Positions 14,348 through 19,041 of a stretch of DNA of 19,041 nucleotides are shown here, in pieces. The notes under the pieces were generated by a model that was given only the letters and a program-made list of their open reading frames with translations, ran no database searches and was not told the DNA's origin. The position numbers and the translations under genes are program-made. The stretch is from an uncultured Eubacterium sp. (GTDB lineage Bacteria; Bacillota; Clostridia; Lachnospirales; Lachnospiraceae), in assembly GCA_910586045.1 (NCBI GenBank), contig CAJUIH010000070.1:1-19041 (forward strand), given 5' to 3'. Positions within the stretch are counted from its first letter, which is position 1. The number at the start of each line of letters is the position of its first letter.

Positions 14348-15124
14348 AAACAGAGAAAAATTGAATCAGAAAAAAAGAAAGCAGACCGCCCGCAGCCGGA
14401 CAAAGACCGCGCCCTGATCCGTCAGCGGTGGCCGCACTATACAGCGGCGGAAAAGGTCAGCTATATCGTTTCCTATTATGGGGCGGCGATCGCGGCCGTT
14501 CTTGCCGCAGCGGTACTAGTTGGATTTCTGATTGGGGATATCCAAAAAAAGACTGCGGAAGAATCGGTATTGATTATAGCGGCAGGCGCCGAGATTCCGG
14601 AACAAACGGTTGCCGCCATGCAGGAAGAACTGGCGCGGGAACTGGCGCTGGATCCGCAGAAGCAGAAATGTGTGATTGACGCATCCAACTGCGGAAGCGC
14701 GAACAGGCAGAGCGAAGCGTCCTTATCCGCCTATATGCAGTCCGGGCGCGTAGACCTTTTGATCGCGCCGGAAGAAGTCTTTAACCGGTATGCTGCAACC
14801 GGATACCTGATGGAACTGGAAGACGCCGGGACCAAAGATTATTTTTACGCTTCGCAGGTAGATTACAGCCAGGGCGGAGCAGTGACAAAGCTCCCTTACC
14901 ATACCCGTAAAAAGACGCGGGATTGCGGATGCTATGGGATCTATCTGGACGAGGGGATCCTGAAAGGGTATGTGGCGGGAATAGCTGCAAAAAGCCCGCA
15001 CCAGGAATATGGGGCAAAAAGCCTGCAGTATCTGGCAGGGGAACGTATATCAGGCGAGACCGCCTTGATAGATAAAGAAACTGGTTTTTTTAAACAGGAA
15101 AGGAGAGGAAAATATGAAGAGTAA
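14345..15124 (+). CDS. Membrane-anchored protein with possible extracellular solute-binding-like domain, 259 aa
   Basis: Family not recognised. From TTG 14345 the protein has a very basic head (about 1-30, KQRKIESEKKKADR), a WPHYTAAEKVSYIVSYYG segment, one membrane helix at about 46-64, and an outer domain. A stretch with SGRVDLLIAPEEVFNRYAAT and GYLMELED reads like part of a substrate-binding-protein fold. The frame is open back to ATG 14255 inside the kinase gene (GGGAGAAG upstream), giving 289 aa, so the start is uncertain. TTG is preferred because the G-rich site lies between genes. Its last 11 nt overlap the sugar-binding lipoprotein gene, implying coupled translation. A role in uptake or sensing beside the transporter is plausible, but no function can be assigned. 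Confidence 0.75.
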   Translation: MKQRKIESEKKKADRPQPDKDRALIRQRWPHYTAAEKVSYIVSYYGAAIAAVLAAAVLVGFLIGDIQKKTAEESVLIIAAGAEIPEQTVAAMQEELARELALDPQKQKCVIDASNCGSANRQSEASLSAYMQSGRVDLLIAPEEVFNRYAATGYLMELEDAGTKDYFYASQVDYSQGGAVTKLPYHTRKKTRDCGCYGIYLDEGILKGYVAGIAAKSPHQEYGAKSLQYLAGERISGETALIDKETGFFKQERRGKYEE

Positions 15125-16571
15125 ACTGGTGAAAAAACTTATTTCGATGGCAGTAGTGGGGACAATGGCAGCATCGATGCTCGCAGGGTGCGGAAATTCG
15201 GGCAGCGGCAATGATTCTGCAAAGACGGAAAATACGGGTGACGACGCGTCAAAGGATACGTCCGGCGATGACGCGTCAAAGGAGGATACGTCCGGCGATG
15301 ACGCGTCAAAGGAAGATACGTCCGGCGATGACGCATCCGGCGGCGATGGATCCGTAGATACGACGGAAGTAAAATCCGTTGCGGATGTCGGCTACAAAGG
15401 GGAGCCGGTAGAATTGTCATTCTGGTATCTGACGACCAGACAGGAAGGTACCGAAGAGTTAACAAAGATTTTCAACGAAGCAAACCCAAATATTAACGTA
15501 ACCGTTTCTTATTATGATACGGACGGCATTAAGGACGCCTGCAAGACAGCGGCGCAGTCCGGATCTATGCCGAGCCTTTGGTTTAACTGGGGCGGCGCGC
15601 TTGGGCAGTATTATGTAGACAATGGCGTGACCTATGATTTTACAGAATATGCAAAAGAGCATAAATGGGACGAAGTGTATTCTCCTGGCGCTATGAACCT
15701 GGTTACATTAGGCGGCCAGATTTCCGGTATCCCGACTTCTTACAATGTACTTGGCATGTACTACCGCACCGATTTGTTTGAACAGTGCGGAATCGAAGTG
15801 CCAAAAACAATCGAAGAATTTGACGCGGCCTGTGCAAAATTAAAAGAAAACGGCATTACCCCGATTTCCACAGCCGGATTGAACGGATGGCATGTCATGC
15901 GTCTGATCGAACAGTTTATCGAATACGAAGCAGGGGCAGAAGAGCATGACAAACTGCAGTCCCTAACGGCAAGCTGGGATTGCGACGCGGTAAAAAAAGG
16001 CCTGGAACGCTATCAGAAATACTGCCAGGAAGGATACTTCCCGGACGGCTTTGTAACCGCAAGCCCGGACGATACGTATATGGCATTTGCAATGGGTTCG
16101 TGCGCAATGGATATCCAGGGCCAGTGGTATGATTCCACACTGCAGAACAATGGCGTAACACTGGACAATGTAAGCTGGTTCCCGTTCCCGAATGAAACAG
16201 GCAGAATGTCCGCGTTTGCAGAAATGAACCAGTTTAACAAGAACCTTACAGACGATGAACTGGAAGCAGCGATTGCTTATACCAATTTCTTGTTCAGCAA
16301 TGAAGCGGCAAGAGTATATCCGACGTATTACAACCTGCCGCTGCCAAGAACCGATGCGGATCCGGTTGACGCAAAAGTAAACCCGAACGTGCAGAACATG
16401 ATCGATACTTCTTCCGAAAGCGGTACCTTTACCATTACCGACCAGGCGTTCCCGACGGAAGTAGCAGACGTACTGTTCAACTATCAGGATGCGATTGCCA
16501 ATAACGAGCATACACCGGAAGAAGCTGCCAAGGCAATTCAGGAGGCAATTGAAGCTTACCAGAACAAATAA
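15114..16571 (+). CDS. ABC transporter sugar-binding lipoprotein (family 1 SBP), 485 aa
   Basis: The extracellular substrate-binding lipoprotein of the sugar importer. The signal peptide ends in LAGC with the lipidated cysteine at C26. A low-complexity acidic linker (about 40-80) repeats DTSGDDASKE. The mature domain starts near EPVELSFWYLTTRQEGTEEL and runs through typical family-1 motifs (FNEANPNINVTVSYYDTDGI; FAMGSCAMDIQGQWY). AGGAGAGG precedes ATG 15114, which overlaps the upstream gene by 11 nt. It works with the two permeases that follow. Paired with two cytoplasmic glycosidases, it may bind an oligosaccharide or aryl glycoside rather than a free monosaccharide, which is inference. Confidence 0.95.
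   Translation: MKSKLVKKLISMAVVGTMAASMLAGCGNSGSGNDSAKTENTGDDASKDTSGDDASKEDTSGDDASKEDTSGDDASGGDGSVDTTEVKSVADVGYKGEPVELSFWYLTTRQEGTEELTKIFNEANPNINVTVSYYDTDGIKDACKTAAQSGSMPSLWFNWGGALGQYYVDNGVTYDFTEYAKEHKWDEVYSPGAMNLVTLGGQISGIPTSYNVLGMYYRTDLFEQCGIEVPKTIEEFDAACAKLKENGITPISTAGLNGWHVMRLIEQFIEYEAGAEEHDKLQSLTASWDCDAVKKGLERYQKYCQEGYFPDGFVTASPDDTYMAFAMGSCAMDIQGQWYDSTLQNNGVTLDNVSWFPFPNETGRMSAFAEMNQFNKNLTDDELEAAIAYTNFLFSNEAARVYPTYYNLPLPRTDADPVDAKVNPNVQNMIDTSSESGTFTITDQAFPTEVADVLFNYQDAIANNEHTPEEAAKAIQEAIEAYQNK
15237..15338 (+). repeat. 30-bp tandem repeat inside the lipoprotein gene
   Basis: Units starting GATACGTCCGGCGATGACGC lie at 15255-15284, 15285-15314 and 15315-15336 (partial), preceded by a partial unit at 15237-15254. 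They encode DTSGDDASKE. All changes keep the frame, so copy number may vary without breaking the protein, altering only the length of the surface linker. Confidence 0.85.
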
Positions 16572-16585
16572 GCGGTAATTTGACA

Positions 16586-16685
16586 GGCAATAGAAAGCGG
16601 CACAGTTTTGGTTTTCTATTGCCGTGGTCCTAAACTGCCGGCGGGCCTGTTAAGGAACAGCCAGGAATAGGAAGCTGGCCGTTCC
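16586..16685 (+). promoter_or_regulatory. Intercistronic hairpins between binding protein and permeases
   Basis: GGCAATAGAAA (16586-16596) pairs perfectly with TTTCTATTGCC (16613-16623). A second hairpin pairs GGAAC-GCCAG with CTGGC-GTTCC (16654-16685) with one mismatch, and its base extends imperfectly. No T-tract follows either one. Such structures usually protect the binding-protein mRNA end or partly attenuate the permease genes, giving more binding protein than permease. Confidence 0.6.
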
Positions 16686-16741
16686 AAAGCAGGTAGTCTG
16701 CCGGCAAAACGCATGATTGGGAGAGTGAGGGGGAATACGAG

Positions 16742-17608
16742 ATGAAAAAAGATGACGGGAAAGCAGCACCTTATCTCTTTATGCTTCCAGCACTGATTAT
16801 TTATTTGTCAGTCATTATTTTTCCGGTATTTTATTCGCTGTATATCAGTTTTCACAGCGGTACCGGGATCGGAAACATGAAGTTTGTCGGTGCGAAAAAT
16901 TACAGCCAGCTAGTACACGACGACGTCTTCTGGCTTTCATTCCGGCATACCATTATCTGGATCGTACTTACGGTTCTGGTAACGACGACCGTATCGCTGA
17001 TGCTTGCGGTATTGATGAACCAGAAATTTAAAGGAAGGACGTTCTTCCGGGCATTCTTTTATTTTCCAAGTGTTATTTCTGCCATTGCGGTAGCGATCAT
17101 TTGGAGATGGATTTACAATCCACAGATTGGATTTATCAACCAGTTTGCAAAAATGCTCGGCCTGGATTTTACACAGACCTGGATATCCACACCGAGTACG
17201 GCATTGATTGCCTTATTTATCGCTTCTCTCTGGCAGGCAATCGGCCAGCCGATGATCCTGTTTCTGGCAGGATTGGGCGGGATTTCACCGGATGTACTGG
17301 AAGCGTCTTCGATCGACGGGGCAAACGCGTTCCAGCAGTTTTTCCGCATTACCGTCCCGCTTATGAAAGATACATTTATTATGGTAATCTCAACCCTGCT
17401 GATTGCCGCGATGAAAGTATACGATGTAGTCAAAGGCCTGACAGACGGCGGCCCGAACAATGCGACGCAGGTATTGGCTTCTTATATGTACAACCAGGTA
17501 TTCCAGTATAACAACGTAGGGTATGGTACAGCGATTGCCATTATCATGGTTTTGATGATGCTGATTGTAATCATTCCATACATGTCTTTCACTGCGAAAA
17601 AAGAATAG
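16742..17608 (+). CDS. Sugar ABC transporter permease (MalF/UgpA type), 288 aa
   Basis: An integral membrane permease with about six helices; the first spans about 11-37 (LFMLPALIIYLSVIIFPVFY). The cytoplasmic EAA loop that contacts the ATPase is at 187-206 (EASSIDGANAFQQFFRITVP). KVYDVVKGLTDGGPNNAT follows, typical of carbohydrate permeases. ATG 16742 follows a GAGGGGG stretch. It forms a heterodimer with the next gene's product. No ATPase gene is present in the cluster, so a shared MsmK-like ATPase encoded elsewhere is expected. Confidence 0.95.
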   Translation: MKKDDGKAAPYLFMLPALIIYLSVIIFPVFYSLYISFHSGTGIGNMKFVGAKNYSQLVHDDVFWLSFRHTIIWIVLTVLVTTTVSLMLAVLMNQKFKGRTFFRAFFYFPSVISAIAVAIIWRWIYNPQIGFINQFAKMLGLDFTQTWISTPSTALIALFIASLWQAIGQPMILFLAGLGGISPDVLEASSIDGANAFQQFFRITVPLMKDTFIMVISTLLIAAMKVYDVVKGLTDGGPNNATQVLASYMYNQVFQYNNVGYGTAIAIIMVLMMLIVIIPYMSFTAKKE

Positions 17609-17618
17609 GGAGGGGCTT

Positions 17619-18458
17619 ATGATGGAAGGAAAAGGAAATAAAATACTAAAATCCACCCTGCGGTATGTGATTTTGATTATACTGGCAATCCTTTGGATCG
17701 TCCCGATTATCACGCTGGTTTTAACAGCAGTGAAAGCAAAATCAGACTTTATCAGCGGGCTGGGATTATTTGAGATTCCAGAGCAGATTGCGTGGTCCAA
17801 CTTTTCAAATGCGATGGTAGAGGGCAACCTGTTTAAATATATGAAAAACGACCTGATTATCTGCCTGTTAAAAGTACCGCTTGGAATCTTTTTTTCATCC
17901 ATGGCAGCATTTGCGCTGACCAGGCTCAAGTTAAAACACGCAACGGGATGGTTTGTATTCCTGCTGCTTGGCATGATGCTTCCTATGCAGATTGCGCTGG
18001 TTCCGATCAGTATTATTTACAACAAGCTGAACCTGATCAATACGTATTTTGGTTTGTTTTATGTATACATAGGTTTTGGCGTTTCTTTTATGATATTGAT
18101 TATGCATGGGTTTATGAAAGGGATTGATTTTGCGATTGACGAAGCGGCTTATATTGACGGCGCAAGCAAATGGCAGACATTCAGCCGGATTATACTGCCG
18201 ATCTGCAAACCCGCAATAGCGACGTTGTTTATTACGGACTTTTTGTCTACGTGGAATGAGTATTTGCTGGCATCGGTCATTATAAATGATAATAATTTAA
18301 AGACCGTTCCGGTAGGGCTGATGACATTTGTGGGCGAGCATGGTACGGATTACGGATATTTGTGTGCCGGGGTGCTGATATCGGTGATTCCGGTTATGGC
18401 GGTGTATTTGATTTTCCAGAGGTACTTTGTAGAAGGTATGGCTGGTGCCGTGAAATAG
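17619..18458 (+). CDS. Sugar ABC transporter permease (MalG/UgpE type), 279 aa
   Basis: The second integral permease of the importer, about six helices, the first at about 16-38 (YVILIILAILWIVPIITLVL). The EAA loop lies at 175-194 (EAAYIDGASKWQTFSRIILP) and the C-terminus ends FQRYFVEGMAGAVK, both family hallmarks. The gap to the upstream permease is 10 bp. ATG 17619 and the adjacent ATG 17622 are both possible; the second sits at a better distance from GGGAGGG. Last gene of the rightward operon. Confidence 0.95.
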   Translation: MMEGKGNKILKSTLRYVILIILAILWIVPIITLVLTAVKAKSDFISGLGLFEIPEQIAWSNFSNAMVEGNLFKYMKNDLIICLLKVPLGIFFSSMAAFALTRLKLKHATGWFVFLLLGMMLPMQIALVPISIIYNKLNLINTYFGLFYVYIGFGVSFMILIMHGFMKGIDFAIDEAAYIDGASKWQTFSRIILPICKPAIATLFITDFLSTWNEYLLASVIINDNNLKTVPVGLMTFVGEHGTDYGYLCAGVLISVIPVMAVYLIFQRYFVEGMAGAVK

Positions 18459-18465
18459 ATGCATC

Positions 18466-18534
18466 GGGGTTGTGGCGTCCCGGACGCCGGGAACGGATGT
18501 ACGGGGGTTGTGGCGTCCCGGACGCCGGGAACGG
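18466..18534 (+). repeat. Two 31-bp direct repeats after the operon
   Basis: GGGGTTGTGGCGTCCCGGAC and the following 11 bases occur at 18466-18496 and exactly again at 18504-18534. Each contains the palindrome GGCGTCC-C-GGACGCC. The second copy overlaps the left arm of the large inverted repeat. Confidence 0.85.
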
Positions 18535-18756
18535 GAAACAGGACGCTGCGGCTGTGACGCTTAGGGACGTAAGAAACTCTAAGTATTCTGCATTTTAGTT
18601 CCGGCAGCGTGCGGACCGGGTCTGTATCCGCCGTCCGTGGCGGACAGACCCTTTTTCAGGCATCCGGCCTGAAAATCCTAGGTTACGAGCAGAATACTAA
18701 GAGTTTCTAACGTCCCTGCGCAGTCACAGCCGCAGCGTCCTGTTTCCCGTTCCCGG
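18525..18756. repeat. 232-bp inverted repeat with 67/68-bp arms
   Basis: The left arm 18525-18591 and right arm 18689-18756 are reverse complements with only a few mismatches and one indel (both begin CCGGGAACGGGAAACAGGAC when read inward). The loop is 97 bp with two further hairpins, one being the terminator at 18618-18656 and the other TCAGGC-ATCCG-GCCTGA. No ORF. It looks like a foldback or MITE-type insertion. Confidence 0.85.
18618..18656 (+). terminator. Intrinsic terminator in the loop of the inverted repeat
   Basis: GGGTCTG-TA-TCCGCC (18618-18632) pairs with GGCGGA-CAGACCC (18639-18651) over 13 bp with a 2-nt bulge, followed by TTTTT. It lies about 160 bp past the last permease stop and is the first convincing terminator of the rightward operon. 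It may have been supplied by the inserted repeat. Confidence 0.7.
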
Positions 18757-18947
18757 CTGACAGTGGCGGAATGAACGTTGTTTTGGAACTGTTAAGAAAT
18801 AACTTTTGATGTGGCTGTCTTTTTTTGTTTAGGGTGCTGTCCTAAAATTAGGAGCGCTATGTTAAAAGTTTATGAGATATTGATATTTATTGATTGATGT
18901 AATAGGAATTTCGGCGGTGTGCAGCATAATACGCTCCTTTGGTTGAT
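18757..18947. other. AT-rich stretch without recognisable gene
   Basis: Between the inverted repeat and the last repeat copy no frame of useful length with a ribosome binding site is seen on either strand. A short symmetric motif, TCCTAA-AA-TTAGGA (18840-18853), is the only structure noticed. Confidence 0.5.
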
Positions 18948-19041
18948 TGAAATATATAAACGGCGTAAAATTTCAGCACAATATCAGTTGTTTCTGGCCC
19001 GCCGTTTATCGGGTTTATTGTGCAGTATTCAATCACCGAAT
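18948..19041 (-). repeat. 94-bp repeat, copy 2, inverted, reaching the window end
   Basis: The reverse complement of 3708-3801 with two substitutions and no gaps. It runs to the last base of the window, so the repeat may extend further. Confidence 0.9.

Noticed and set aside
18466..18756. CRISPR array suggested by repeats at the operon end
   Set aside because: Only two direct copies with a 7-bp gap, no further repeat-spacer periodicity and no cas genes; the structure is an inverted repeat.

Overview
The window looks like part of a Gram-positive gut or rumen Firmicute, probably a Lachnospiraceae member. The reasons are a lipoprotein signal ending in LAGC, strong purine-rich ribosome binding sites, a sugar ABC transporter encoded without its ATPase, rare TTG/GTG starts and a LacI-controlled glycosidase locus. 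Most genes are moderately GC-rich, but the first 2.5 kb of coding sequence is clearly AT-rich, as if acquired separately.

Region 1 (1-3000) is a two-gene AT-rich cassette: a 125-aa unrecognised protein followed by a 574-aa HD-domain phosphohydrolase of the SAMHD1/dNTPase-like group. It has its own strong promoter and terminator. Copies of one GC-rich repeat in the same orientation lie on both sides, and the copy upstream belongs to a 140-bp element with perfect 28-bp inverted ends. A large foldback palindrome follows. A cargo of this kind could be a nucleotide-targeting defence module, but that is inference. Region 2 (3011-3872) has a small two-helix membrane protein divergent from an XRE-type regulator with an operator-like palindrome between them, then one copy of a 94-bp repeat and a probably bidirectional terminator.

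Region 3 (3871-18458) is a divergent carbohydrate-use locus. Leftward run a DUF5060/DUF4038/DUF5605 glycosidase (apiosidase-like fold), a LacI-family regulator and a circularly permuted GH3 glycosidase. Rightward run an L-fucose/L-arabinose-isomerase-like protein, a split transketolase (two subunits), an FGGY kinase, a membrane-anchored protein of unknown function, a sugar-binding lipoprotein and two ABC permeases. Read together, a glycoside is bound outside by the lipoprotein, imported intact, cut in the cytoplasm by the two signal-less glycosidases, and the released sugar is isomerised, phosphorylated and processed by transketolase. The apiosidase-like enzyme together with kinase and split transketolase best fits D-apiose (apiose to apulose to apulose-4-phosphate, then transketolase), but here with a fucose-isomerase-type enzyme in the isomerase slot. 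The substrate is an inference.

The 9.2-9.6 kb intergenic region holds both operon promoters and several copies of a 9-bp pseudopalindrome (TTTAnTAAA). A related site also sits in the lacI promoter spacer, suggesting a common operator. Region 4 (18459-19041) has no gene. It contains 31-bp direct repeats, a 67/68-bp-arm inverted repeat with a terminator in its loop, and a second, inverted copy of the 94-bp repeat at the window end, so the sugar locus is bracketed by inverted copies of that repeat.
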